The notes: generated by a model not told the origin, from the sequence alone. Positions 8,636-16,867 are shown, counted from the stretch's first letter. The stretch: DNA of 52,618 nt from Euryarchaeota archaeon UBA24 (GCA_002503845.1 DASO01000008.1:1-52618), one strand, 5' to 3'. Program-made: numbers and translations.

Positions 8636-9880
8636 TTACGGCAAACTACTTTTTAAACTCCTGGTCATTTTCTCTAAATCCTCAATTGAGTTGAATCCAA
8701 AAAAATAATCAATATACGGAAGTGCAGTTTTCATCCCCCTGACCTCTGGCTCATAATTATCTGAACTTGCTGGTGGATTCAACCAAATCGAAATATTACT
8801 TTTTCTCTTTATTTCTGCCATTCGTTTAGACAAAACACCCAAATCTCCCGCATCCCATCCATCACTTACTATCACCACTGCAGTATCCCGATCAACTATA
8901 AACGGATCTTTCGAAATAATCTTGTCTATGCATTCTCCTATTCGTGTCCCAGATCCCCATTTTGTTCTGGCGCGCTCCATCTCCTCGACTGAGTTTTTGA
9001 GACTCGGTGTCTGAAAATATTCTGTCACTTCCGTTATATCTGTATCGAAAAAGAACACTCTGATTTCTGCATATTGGCGCACACATTCAAACACAAATTT
9101 AAACAAAAATTCTCGGTCTATATTCCTGATCATCGATCTACTCACATCAATAAACATCGACATTTTGACCAACGATTTGTCTTTATTTATTCTAGGGAGT
9201 CTGTCGGGGGGAAGTTCTTTAATAACTCCCATCGACCGCCTCAAATCGATCAAACCATTTTTATCTTGGATAGATTCATACCCTCTTATCGTTCCTATTT
9301 TGTCTCCCATTTCCCCTACACAAAATACTATTTGATCCGATCCAAAATCCCCAAATGAGCTCTCCATTACTTGGGCCTTTTCTTCTAGCCCTCCTTCAAA
9401 AAAAACACTATCTGTTTCATTTGTACCGATCTTATCTTGTTTACTTTCTTCCACTTCGGATGAAACAAGATTTTTATCTTGACTTTCTGAATTTTTACCT
9501 TTTTTATTTTCACCCAACATCGACGCTTCCAATGGCTTCCTAACCTCCACTTCCGATAGTTTTTCTTCCTTAGATCCTGCTCTACTCTCCACATCTTCTT
9601 TTACCCTGTCATCCCCATCTTCTAACCCGTCCCTCCACGTTTCTTCCCAATAGTAATTAAACAATTCATCAAATTGGATTTTTTCTTCTGGGTTGTCTAT
9701 CAAACTAGTATATAATGCATAGTAAAATTGATCTTTATTAGTGGGATCTATCTCTCTCAATGCAGTTGCCGCAGAAATAGACTCATCAACCGAAATTCTC
9801 GTCCCTGATTCCCTCAAAGCCCGGCAAAATTGGACCAATGTCTCTGTATATGATTTCTTCTTATGGTCAATCTGTACCAT
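8636..9880 (-). CDS. coxE: CoxE-like VWA-domain assembly factor
   Basis: The C-terminal half is a von Willebrand A domain with the MIDAS motif DVSRSM at 245-250 and the companion Asp in VSDGWDAG. The N-terminal 90 residues resemble CoxE. Between them, about 95-170, lies a charged Lys/Glu/Ser-rich linker likely to be disordered and longer than usual. CoxE works with the AAA protein CoxD in maturing the Mo centre (sulfuration and metal insertion in Oligotropha CODH). The gene is last in an operon coxD-SDR-coxE, with one base between the SDR stop and its ATG. At 414 residues it is near the family norm. Confidence 0.88.
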   Translation of the reverse strand: MVQIDHKKKSYTETLVQFCRALRESGTRISVDESISAATALREIDPTNKDQFYYALYTSLIDNPEEKIQFDELFNYYWEETWRDGLEDGDDRVKEDVESRAGSKEEKLSEVEVRKPLEASMLGENKKGKNSESQDKNLVSSEVEESKQDKIGTNETDSVFFEGGLEEKAQVMESSFGDFGSDQIVFCVGEMGDKIGTIRGYESIQDKNGLIDLRRSMGVIKELPPDRLPRINKDKSLVKMSMFIDVSRSMIRNIDREFLFKFVFECVRQYAEIRVFFFDTDITEVTEYFQTPSLKNSVEEMERARTKWGSGTRIGECIDKIISKDPFIVDRDTAVVIVSDGWDAGDLGVLSKRMAEIKRKSNISIWLNPPASSDNYEPEVRGMKTALPYIDYFFGFNSIEDLEKMTRSLKSSLP

Positions 9881-9881
9881 A

Positions 9882-10646
9882 TTATTTAGCCGTATACCCC
9901 CCGTCCACTACAATATCTGCACCCGTGATATACCTAGCCCTATCTGATGCAAGGAATAAAACCACTTCTGCCACATCATTTGGATTTCCAAAGTAGGGGA
10001 GTGGGGTTTCTAATTCCAACCTTTGTTTCACACCTTCATTCTCAAAAACTTTCTTTGTCCGATGGGTTTGGATTAAACCTGGACATACTGAATTAACTAG
10101 TATCGGAATCTCTGCATATTCTACCGCAAGCTGTTTTGAAAAATTGATCACTCCCCCTTTTGATGCACAGTAAGCAGGCCTATTCTTATAACCCACCAAC
10201 CCCAATTGGGATGCTATATTGACAATCCGCGAATTTTCCGATTGTTTGAGATGTGGGATTGCACATTTAGCACACAAAAACATCCCTGTTAGGTTAGTCC
10301 GTATAACCCTCTCCCACTCGTCAGTGCTCATTTCTTCTATGGTGCCTGCAGATTGGTCTGCAGCAGCGTTGTTTACTAATATGTCTATCCCTCCAAATGA
10401 TTCCACTGTCCTTCCCACCAATGCTTCAACTTGGCTATTTTTCGATATATCCACTTTTGTAAAAATGGCTTCCCCTCCACTTTCTGTAATGATCTCTTCT
10501 GTTGTTTTCCCACCTTCTCTCGGTAGCTCTTGTAGGTCTCCAATAGAAACTTTTGCACCGTAGGTCGCTAGCTTTAATGCTATACTCCTGCCTATCCCCG
10601 AAGCCCCCCCTGTCACAATTGCTATTCTACCCTCCAAATCCCTCAT
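9882..10646 (-). CDS. Short-chain dehydrogenase/reductase
   Basis: A classical SDR of 254 residues with TGGASGIG at 12-19 (Rossmann dinucleotide loop), NNAA near 88, Ser about 145, YCASK with catalytic Tyr and Lys near 158, and a C-terminal GADIVVDGGY. The Asp in IGDL after the second strand suggests NAD preference. It oxidises or reduces a small alcohol or ketone. The ATG overlaps the coxD stop by 4 bases (ATGA), and it sits between coxD and coxE, where an SDR is not normally found. This suggests that its reaction belongs to the pathway served by the hydroxylase. Substrate unknown. Confidence 0.9.
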   Translation of the reverse strand: MRDLEGRIAIVTGGASGIGRSIALKLATYGAKVSIGDLQELPREGGKTTEEIITESGGEAIFTKVDISKNSQVEALVGRTVESFGGIDILVNNAAADQSAGTIEEMSTDEWERVIRTNLTGMFLCAKCAIPHLKQSENSRIVNIASQLGLVGYKNRPAYCASKGGVINFSKQLAVEYAEIPILVNSVCPGLIQTHRTKKVFENEGVKQRLELETPLPYFGNPNDVAEVVLFLASDRARYITGADIVVDGGYTAK

Positions 10647-11551
10647 GTCCCCGACCCTTTATTGATATTTTCCAATATCCGATCGACAGTCTCGCCTTTT
10701 AATAATTCTAAATCCTCTGGTTCTTTCACAATAGTAGACAAAGACCGTTTCACAATATCTGGTGTTATGATTTCTACTTCTAGTTCTGCAAGGGCCATGG
10801 CCCAATCTAGCGTCTCTGATATTCCTGGAATCCTCATAAGATTTTCTTGGTATCTAATAGTCTGCATGAATTCCACTAGTTGGGTCGTAATATGTTCATC
10901 TAAACTTGGAACTTTCATCCGAACAATTTTCAATTCACGGTCCATTTCTGGAGGCTCTAAATATAGATATAGACATCTCCTCTTCAGTGCATCACTAATT
11001 TTACGCGTCCTATTGGATGTTATTATAATTATTGGTGGGTCGTCCGATTTTATTGTTCCCAACTCTGGGATGGTAAGTTGATTCTCATCTAACACTTCTA
11101 ACAGAAATGCTTCTATTTCTTCCCCTGCTCTATCTAGCTCATCTATTAATAATATTGATCTATCCGAATTCCGTAGTGCTTGAAGTACCGGGCGCTCAAG
11201 TAAGTATTCTTCTTCAAAAATAGACTTTTCTATATTTTCTGTTGATTCTTGTTCTCCTAGTTCCCCTTCTATCCGAATTCTAAGAAATTGTCTCATGTGG
11301 TCCCATTCGTAGCTTGTGTTCTCAATCCCCAAACCCCGATAACATTGTAGACGAACCAAATCTCCTTCTGTAACATCTGATAATGCCTTTGCTAGTGATG
11401 TTTTCCCACACCCAGGTTGGCCTTCTATCAGTAATGGCCTAGCCAGTTTGGAGGCCAATAACAAAGCCGTTGAAATTCCTATATTTGAGATATACCCTGC
11501 TTTCTGCAATAGTTCTGTAATTTCATCAGGCGTTTCAGCATTTATTTTCAT
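10643..11551 (-). CDS. coxD: MoxR-type AAA+ ATPase, CoxD-like
   Basis: Walker A is GQPGCGKTS at 44-52, Walker B LLIDELDRAG near 134-142, and the sensor I strand IIIITSNRTRKI near 173. A C-terminal lid follows to residue 302. The arrangement is that of MoxR AAA+ proteins, and pairing with a VWA partner gene (coxE) identifies the CoxD subgroup. CoxD is a chaperone that in CO dehydrogenase remodels the active site for sulfur and metal insertion. It heads the operon coxD-SDR-coxE and lies 10 bases downstream of the ribK-HAD fusion on the same strand, so flavin and Mo-enzyme maturation genes may share a transcript. Confidence 0.88.
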   Translation of the reverse strand: MKINAETPDEITELLQKAGYISNIGISTALLLASKLARPLLIEGQPGCGKTSLAKALSDVTEGDLVRLQCYRGLGIENTSYEWDHMRQFLRIRIEGELGEQESTENIEKSIFEEEYLLERPVLQALRNSDRSILLIDELDRAGEEIEAFLLEVLDENQLTIPELGTIKSDDPPIIIITSNRTRKISDALKRRCLYLYLEPPEMDRELKIVRMKVPSLDEHITTQLVEFMQTIRYQENLMRIPGISETLDWAMALAELEVEIITPDIVKRSLSTIVKEPEDLELLKGETVDRILENINKGSGT

Positions 11552-11561
11552 ATGTTCTCTA

Positions 11562-12491
11562 CTATACTAATTGATCGGGATGTAGATATGACATTTCCGC
11601 TCGATATGCTGTTTCTGCATCAGATCTGGCATCTCCAATAAATATCGAATTTCCCTTAGAAGTTCCCATATGCTCTAGACACCTATACAATGGCTCTGGA
11701 TCTGGCTTGGTTATTGCACTATCTCTTCCAATTATACATTCTATTTTGTCCATAACTCCTAACCCCTCTAGGGCGATTTTAGCCGCCTTTGGGGAATTAA
11801 TCGTGCAAACTGAAATGGGAATTGATAGTTTGTCTAAGAATTCAATCAATTTTAAAGGACTTGCTTTTTTTGCCCCTTCAATCTCATATTTTGTTAATAT
11901 GTCATCTACACCTCCAAACAATCCATTTTCCTCTGCAATTTGAAACACATCTTCATGCCTATACTCTGTTATGTCCCCCTCTACGTACTCTTGCATCAGT
12001 ACCTTCAATTCCTCATAAGAACCTTCCCAATCTACATCTAGATGGACTAAAGTTTGATCCAAATCAAAAATAACCGATTCAAATAAATTTATGTTTTCGT
12101 GTTTTACGATTGATCCATTCGGTTTCCATACCTCCTCCCTTGGAGAAAATACCACTTCATCCTCTTCCTTTAAATCAAATAATTTTCTCAATTTTACAGG
12201 GGCAATTACTTCGGTTATTTCCTCTGGATACCCTTCTATAAGGGGGACTGTCGTACCTGCAACAATCCCATTAATTCTACATAGGTGAACTACTACCCCT
12301 TTGCATTCTCCACCTCCCAATTCTTCTATATTTTCTGACTGCAATCCTCTAGTATCTACATTCCTCAGATTTAATGTCCCATGAAATGGAATGAAGCCCA
12401 CAACTGGTTCTAATTCCCCTTTTGATTCCTCGATGAAATATGCCCCCTTCCCTTGCCCTTCAACCACGGCGCAGAACATTTGGTTATACAC
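11562..12491 (-). CDS. ribK: CTP-dependent riboflavin kinase fused to a HAD phosphatase
   Basis: Residues about 6-118 are a DUF120/RibK domain: GQGKGAYFI at 12-20, GTLN at 38-41 (the Thr/Asn pair that binds Mg in MJ0056), GGGEC near 59, and IAPVKLR near 96. This archaeal kinase makes FMN from riboflavin using CTP. Residues about 136-309 are a complete HAD phosphatase: DLDQT at 143-147, Thr230, Lys262 in KPDP, and GDARSD at 286-291. The N-terminal helix-turn-helix found in haloarchaeal RbkR proteins is absent. The start is either GTG 12491, two bases after the ribB stop, or ATG 12479. The HAD part could be an FMN hydrolase or the unidentified archaeal riboflavin-pathway phosphatase; that is inference. 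Confidence 0.88.
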   Translation of the reverse strand: MYNQMFCAVVEGQGKGAYFIEESKGELEPVVGFIPFHGTLNLRNVDTRGLQSENIEELGGGECKGVVVHLCRINGIVAGTTVPLIEGYPEEITEVIAPVKLRKLFDLKEEDEVVFSPREEVWKPNGSIVKHENINLFESVIFDLDQTLVHLDVDWEGSYEELKVLMQEYVEGDITEYRHEDVFQIAEENGLFGGVDDILTKYEIEGAKKASPLKLIEFLDKLSIPISVCTINSPKAAKIALEGLGVMDKIECIIGRDSAITKPDPEPLYRCLEHMGTSKGNSIFIGDARSDAETAYRAEMSYLHPDQLV

Positions 12492-12493
12492 AA

Positions 12494-13180
12494 CTATTTG
12501 TTTGGTTTCCCCTCTAGGGCTTCCACCAGTATTTTCCCTTCTACAAACAATAATCCGTTCTTTTCGGCATACTCTTGCATCTCCTCTTTCGAACTGGCCT
12601 TTCCACTTACATCATCTAACATCTCACACACCACAACTGCGGGTTCCATTCCTGCTGCCTTTGAAAGTGCTATTCCCAATTCTGTGTGCCCTCTCCTTTC
12701 TTTCAAAGAAGGTGCAGATCTTAGAATCTGGACATGCCCCGGGCTCCTAAACTCCTTAACAAATTGTTCTGCAGTATATTCTCCACTCTCTGCAGCATAT
12801 GCAACCTCAGCGAGCCTCTTGATCGTCGTTTCCCTATCAATATCTGTTATTCCCGTGTATGTGTCACGATGATTCACCGGAAGTGAAAAAGCCGATCTAG
12901 TGTCATATTTCAAATCACTATTCTCTGTTAATGGGTGATCTATCATGTCACTGAGGAATGGCAGTCCCAACAATTCCGACGCTTCATCTGAAATTGCAAC
13001 ACATATCAATCCACCCGCTTCGTTTCTAAACCTAGCAATTAGTGTATGGGTTATTTTTGAAGCAGCAATAACTAAGTCTGTTTCATTCTCTCTATCCTCA
13101 AAATCATGTATCAAGATTGGCTCCCCATCTGTCAGAGCAACGATTGCCCTCTCTACTATATCGTCATTCTTTTTATCCAT
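12494..13180 (-). CDS. ribB: 3,4-dihydroxy-2-butanone 4-phosphate synthase
   Basis: The protein converts ribulose 5-phosphate into the four-carbon unit used by lumazine synthase. The acidic Mg-binding loop DFEDRENETD at 26-35, the SAFSLPVNHRDTYTGIT substrate loop near 120-136, and RRGHTELG near 164-171 with its conserved His are all present. Length is 228 residues, as expected for a stand-alone RibB without a cyclohydrolase II domain, which fits archaea using ArfA instead. It is first in a ribB-ribK operon; its TAG lies 2 bases before the GTG of the fusion gene. Confidence 0.95.
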   Translation of the reverse strand: MDKKNDDIVERAIVALTDGEPILIHDFEDRENETDLVIAASKITHTLIARFRNEAGGLICVAISDEASELLGLPFLSDMIDHPLTENSDLKYDTRSAFSLPVNHRDTYTGITDIDRETTIKRLAEVAYAAESGEYTAEQFVKEFRSPGHVQILRSAPSLKERRGHTELGIALSKAAGMEPAVVVCEMLDDVSGKASSKEEMQEYAEKNGLLFVEGKILVEALEGKPNK

Positions 13181-13221
13181 TGTTTACTCTCTATTAAATA
13201 TGATTCACACAGCGTTATTAC

Positions 13222-14076
13222 TTAAGTGGTTTTACATTCTTTATAGTAATCGCACATTTCGCCACAACTAGGCCACCAGACATTTTCTTTATTTTTTATT
13301 TCCTTTATAATTCCTTCAAAATATTTCGAACGAAATGCCTGTCCGGTTATATGTGGGTGGATGGCAATCGGCATCAATCTGTTTCCTTCTTCAGACAAAA
13401 CTTCAAACTGATCCATGACCGTTTTCTGAAATTGCCCCCCTGTTAAATTCTTTTTTGTAAAAAGGGAAACATCATTTATTTCACCTGAATATGGCATCGA
13501 TAAAATCTTCCCCGAATCTGTCTCAAAAAAGTAGGGATGGTCATCATTACACCAATCACACACGTAGTCAAATTCCTCTTGTATCAGCGTATTTATTGTA
13601 CTAAAATTCTCTGATAACCCTGGACCTAACCATCCTCTTGGAACTTCGCCCGTCGATTCTTCTATCCGATCTTTGCAACTTTTTATCACCAAACGTTCTT
13701 CTTCTGGACTTAGCCCCTTTAATCTCTGTGAGTTTGTTATACCATGGCCTATGATCTCAACTTCTCTCTCCACAAGTGCTTCAACTATTTCTGGCATGTG
13801 GTCACATATAGCCGAATTAAGTGCCACCATTGGTTTAACGCCATATTTATCTAGTATCTTCAATATTCTCCAAATGCCTACTCTCGAACCATATTCTCTC
13901 CAACTATATGTCATTACATTTGGAACACTCTTGTCTCCATCTGCAGGATATGGAATCTCATATTCAAAATATTCCATATTTATGACTACCCAGACTGCTA
14001 TATCTTGGTCCCCTGGCAACTCAAATTCACTTCTGGTAATCGGTCGGTAATTATAGCTTCGAGTTTCCTTACTCAT
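13222..14076 (-). CDS. PuuE-like polysaccharide deacetylase-family hydrolase
   Basis: The 284-residue protein follows the pattern of PuuE-type allantoinases and related NodB-fold hydrolases: a WREYGSRVGIWRI segment, LDKYGVKPMVALN, EIIGHGITN, GWLGPGLSEN and a late IHPHITG. The NodB first-strand Asp is replaced (WVVINMEYFEYE), as in PuuE relatives that do not need the usual metal triad. PuuE hydrolyses allantoin in purine breakdown; the substrate here is inferred only as a cyclic amide or ureide. In-frame starts exist at 14106 (GTG) and 14088. ATG 14076 is preferred because GGTGA lies five bases before it. It diverges from the LLM gene. Confidence 0.72.
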   Translation of the reverse strand: MSKETRSYNYRPITRSEFELPGDQDIAVWVVINMEYFEYEIPYPADGDKSVPNVMTYSWREYGSRVGIWRILKILDKYGVKPMVALNSAICDHMPEIVEALVEREVEIIGHGITNSQRLKGLSPEEERLVIKSCKDRIEESTGEVPRGWLGPGLSENFSTINTLIQEEFDYVCDWCNDDHPYFFETDSGKILSMPYSGEINDVSLFTKKNLTGGQFQKTVMDQFEVLSEEGNRLMPIAIHPHITGQAFRSKYFEGIIKEIKNKENVWWPSCGEMCDYYKECKTT

Positions 14077-14137
14077 TGTACTCACCATCCCATTCGCTTT
14101 CCTCACACTTAAGGCCGTACTAACCTAAATTTAATCA

Positions 14138-15127
14138 ATGGTTAACTTTGGAATCAATGTTAATAACCGTGAACCCCTTATCACAAAAAAATATTCTATA
14201 CCTGATATGTTTCACATGGGGGCAGAAGCAGAAAATATAGGCTTTGATTCCGTTTGGGTTGGAGACAGCCTATTGGAAAAACCACGTTTAGATCCAATTG
14301 CAACTCTTGCTGTACTCGCAGACAGAACTAAAAAAGTGAAATTGGGAACTGCATGCATGGTCACTCCTCTTCGGAATCCTATACAATTCGGTCAGGCGTG
14401 GGCAACTCTCGATATGTTTTCTGAAGGAAGAATGATATTGGGGGCATGTATGGCCGCTGCAGACGACGATCGTGGAAAACTCCAGTACGAAGTCGTTGGG
14501 CTCGACCCTAGAAAACGATCTGCCATTTTCAATGAGCACATCGAGGTGATGAAAATGTTATGGAAAGACGGAGTGGTCAATTATTCTGGAGATCATTTCA
14601 ACTTCGAAAATGTAACCTTCGAAACAGGAAATGAAGAAGTTCCTTATACACCCGTTCAAGAAAACCCTCCCATCTGGGTCATCAGTAACCCTAGTGCACG
14701 CGGAAACAAAGCAGTTTACAGCCCTGCAATCCAGCGAATAGTCGAAGTCGGAGACGGTTGGATGACTTGTTGCAGGGCGGCACAACCTCAGGAGTACGCA
14801 GCCCAATGCGAAGCCATAGATCTTCACGCAAGAGAGCAGGGCCGCGATCCCAAAACTATCCATAAATCTTATCAAGTTACGCTCCACATTTCTGATTCAA
14901 AAGAAAAAGCGATAAAAGATATGGAAGAATACGTCGGGAGCTATTACCCAACGCAGTATTATAATTTGAATGAATGGGGCCCTATCGGAAGCGCCGAAGA
15001 TGTAATTGAGTGGATTGAAACTTTCGCAGATATCGGCTGTGAAACATTTATCATGCGATTCGGGTCTTTCGACCAACTAGGGCAAATGCAGCGATTTGCA
15101 GACGAAGTTCTACCTGCATTTCAATAG
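14138..15127 (+). CDS. Luciferase-like (LLM) flavin/F420-dependent oxidoreductase
   Basis: The 329-residue TIM-barrel protein shows LLM family features: AEAENIGFDSVWVGDSLL at residues 30-47, VKLGTACMVTPLRNPIQFGQ near 68-87, SEGRMILG near 94-101, and VEVGDGWM near 206. Such enzymes use FMNH2 as monooxygenases or F420 as dehydrogenases; archaeal members may be either. Position opposite a PuuE-like ring hydrolase, across a gap of about 60 bases, hints at a shared catabolic role such as oxygenation before ring opening. The ATG at 14138 lies about 27 bases after a TTAAG-containing TATA-like element, so the message may be leaderless. Confidence 0.88.
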   Translation: MVNFGINVNNREPLITKKYSIPDMFHMGAEAENIGFDSVWVGDSLLEKPRLDPIATLAVLADRTKKVKLGTACMVTPLRNPIQFGQAWATLDMFSEGRMILGACMAAADDDRGKLQYEVVGLDPRKRSAIFNEHIEVMKMLWKDGVVNYSGDHFNFENVTFETGNEEVPYTPVQENPPIWVISNPSARGNKAVYSPAIQRIVEVGDGWMTCCRAAQPQEYAAQCEAIDLHAREQGRDPKTIHKSYQVTLHISDSKEKAIKDMEEYVGSYYPTQYYNLNEWGPIGSAEDVIEWIETFADIGCETFIMRFGSFDQLGQMQRFADEVLPAFQ

Positions 15128-15129
15128 CT

Positions 15130-15507
15130 TCACACCGATTTTCCAATTCCCAGTACATACCCATCTGGATCTTCTAATAAAAAGTGGTTTCTTCCCCACA
15201 TAACTTTTGGTTCTGTTAATATTTCTACACCCATACTAACAGCATTTTCGTATATTTTTTCAACATCATCTACATTTAATTCTAGAACCAATCCGTTTCC
15301 TCTTTTCCCAGTTGGTTTCCTCAAATTATACTGTGCAAAAACCTCTTCTTCAAAATCTTCTTCTAATACTATCGAACATCCTCCTGCTCCCAATTCAACT
15401 CTGCTACCTGGTTTTTCTATCCGTTTGAATCCTAACACATTTTCATAAAACTCCCTTGATCTTTCAATATTTTCTACTATCAACGTAACTTCGTGGACTT
15501 CACTCAT
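15130..15507 (-). CDS. VOC (glyoxalase/dioxygenase fold) protein
   Basis: A single vicinal-oxygen-chelate unit of 125 residues with two beta-alpha-beta-beta-beta modules. HEVTLIVENIERSREFYENVLGF opens the first, and GLVLELNVDDVEKIYENA with FLLEDPDGYVLGIG forms the second. His5 and Glu in the DPDGY region could bind metal. Members range from glyoxalase I and methylmalonyl-CoA epimerase to bleomycin resistance proteins. The ATG at 15507 is chosen over an in-frame GTG at 15528. It converges on the LLM gene with a 2-base gap. Specific function unknown. Confidence 0.8.
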   Translation of the reverse strand: MSEVHEVTLIVENIERSREFYENVLGFKRIEKPGSRVELGAGGCSIVLEEDFEEEVFAQYNLRKPTGKRGNGLVLELNVDDVEKIYENAVSMGVEILTEPKVMWGRNHFLLEDPDGYVLGIGKSV

Positions 15508-15602
15508 GTATTTCCCATCGTTTGCCACGTTCTTGGCTCTTACCGATCTATTTCCTGTGAAAAGTGTCCTTTTTATCTTTCAGTCTCTTTGTTCTATCAC
15601 CA

Positions 15603-16580
15603 ATGTCTTGCAAGTGCGTGAAAGTACTTCCTGTGGATGGTGAATCCACCCGAGTCACTTTAGATTCTCTTGAAATTCTTAACCATGAGTACAAAATACT
15701 CTCTCACGAAGGGTACCTATACATTCCAATCACTGAAGATGGAACTCCCCCTTCTAACATGGACGTTGTTTATATGGACCTTTTGCCTAATAAAAATAGA
15801 CTTCTCCCCTCCGACCTCTTGCCCTTTAAAATAACTTACGAACGACTTGGGGACATCATTTTATTGGATGAACCCGACGCACACCAAGCAACAGCTGCTA
15901 CCATTGCTTTATTGGCTTCTGATATTCAGTTTAAAACTATTCTTAACAAGGCCTCAGAAATCCAAGGTGACACGCGGGTTAGAAAGTGGTCTCTCCTATC
16001 TGGAAATTCTACCGAAACCGTTCATAAAGAATATGGATTTGAATTCCTTGTAGATATATCCAAAGTATATTTTTCACCCCGTCTTGTCACTGAACGCCAA
16101 AGAGTAACTGGCCAAGTATGTTCTGGAGAACGGGTCTTTGACATGTTTTCTGGAATCGGGCCATTTACAGTTCCCATAGCTAGTAAAGGGGCAACAGTCA
16201 CGGCAACTGACATAAATGATGATGCGATCGAGTATCTCCGGAAAAATATCTCTAGAAATAGCGTAGAAACAAACGTAACTGCACATATTGGTGATGTTAG
16301 AAACATCGCCGATGACTACTCCCATTGGGCCGATCGAATTATTATGAATCTTCCCCATTCCGCAAATGATTTTTTAGATGTCGCATTTAATATCGCAGGA
16401 AAAAAATGCATCCTGCATTATTATTCCATTTCCGAACTTGATGATCCCTTTACTGCAGATATATCTGTCCTTCAAAATGTGAGTCAAGAACACGAAGTCA
16501 CCATCTTGAATGAAACAATAATTCGTTCTTACTCCCCTAGCCAAGTGCATATCTGTATCGACGCACTCCTCACTCGATAG
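15603..16580 (+). CDS. trm5: tRNA (guanine-37-N1)-methyltransferase, Trm5 family
   Basis: The 325-residue protein combines a Trm5-like N-terminal part with a class I SAM methyltransferase domain: DMFSGIGPFTVP at 180-191, DINDDAIEYLRKN near 203-215, and the NLPH catalytic motif at 249-252. RLGDIILLDE near 81-90 matches the D2 domain of archaeal Trm5. It methylates G37 next to the anticodon to prevent frameshifting. A longer in-frame start at 15564 would add a hydrophobic stretch not seen in relatives, so the ATG at 15603 is preferred. A TYW2-type activity is a less likely alternative. Confidence 0.87.
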   Translation: MSCKCVKVLPVDGESTRVTLDSLEILNHEYKILSHEGYLYIPITEDGTPPSNMDVVYMDLLPNKNRLLPSDLLPFKITYERLGDIILLDEPDAHQATAATIALLASDIQFKTILNKASEIQGDTRVRKWSLLSGNSTETVHKEYGFEFLVDISKVYFSPRLVTERQRVTGQVCSGERVFDMFSGIGPFTVPIASKGATVTATDINDDAIEYLRKNISRNSVETNVTAHIGDVRNIADDYSHWADRIIMNLPHSANDFLDVAFNIAGKKCILHYYSISELDDPFTADISVLQNVSQEHEVTILNETIIRSYSPSQVHICIDALLTR

Positions 16581-16657
16581 TAGTGGAATGATTTATGCCC
16601 GTTTGCATCCTCAACACTTGTGTTATGCTTAATGTGCTCATAAAATGGAGCAAGAAG

Positions 16658-16777
16658 ATGTGCGAAAAAACGAAGGAAATCTTTGGAATTTCGGACTATC
16701 AACTCCTTTGGGTGGCATGGCTCAAAGGCATCGTCTTTGGAGCCGCTCTTGTATATATCGCACTTATATACTTTTAA
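16658..16777 (+). CDS. Small membrane protein (hypothetical)
   Basis: From the ATG at 16658 the frame encodes 39 residues: a short polar start (MCEKTKEIFGISDYQ) and one strong transmembrane helix (LLWVAWLKGIVFGAALVYIALIYF) running to the C-terminus. Longer starts at 16595 or 16625 are in frame. It fills the space between trm5 and tRNA-Thr. I do not recognise a family. Its last codons contain the TATA box of the tRNA, so chance coding is possible, but the amphipathic start plus clean helix look like a real mini-protein. Confidence 0.4.
   Translation: MCEKTKEIFGISDYQLLWVAWLKGIVFGAALVYIALIYF
16763..16770 (+). promoter_or_regulatory. TATA box of tRNA-Thr
   Basis: A CTTATATA element sits about 25 bases before the first base of the tRNA-Thr gene, the normal archaeal spacing. 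It lies within the end of the small membrane frame. Confidence 0.55.
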
Positions 16778-16788
16778 CAAATTCACGT

Positions 16789-16861
16789 GCCTGTGTAACT
16801 CAGTTGGTAGAGTGATTCCTTCGTAAGGAATATGTCGGGAGTTCGATCCTCTCCTCAGGCT
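16789..16861 (+). tRNA. tRNA-Thr (CGU anticodon)
   Basis: A complete 73-base cloverleaf is visible. Acceptor GCCTGTG pairs with CTCAGGC with one U-U mismatch at the sixth pair. D stem is ACTC/GAGT, anticodon stem ATTCC/GGAAT with loop TTCGTAA (anticodon CGT), five-base variable loop, T stem GGGAG/CTCTC with loop TTCGATC, and discriminator T. It reads ACG. No intron is present in the anticodon loop. CCA is not encoded. It is followed 6 bases later by the start codon of the EamA transporter. Confidence 0.95.
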
Positions 16862-16867
16862 TCTAAA

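Noticed and set aside
13181..13221. FMN riboswitch or RbkR operator before ribB
   Set aside because: The gap is only about 40 bases and shows no RFN-element helices and no convincing palindrome.
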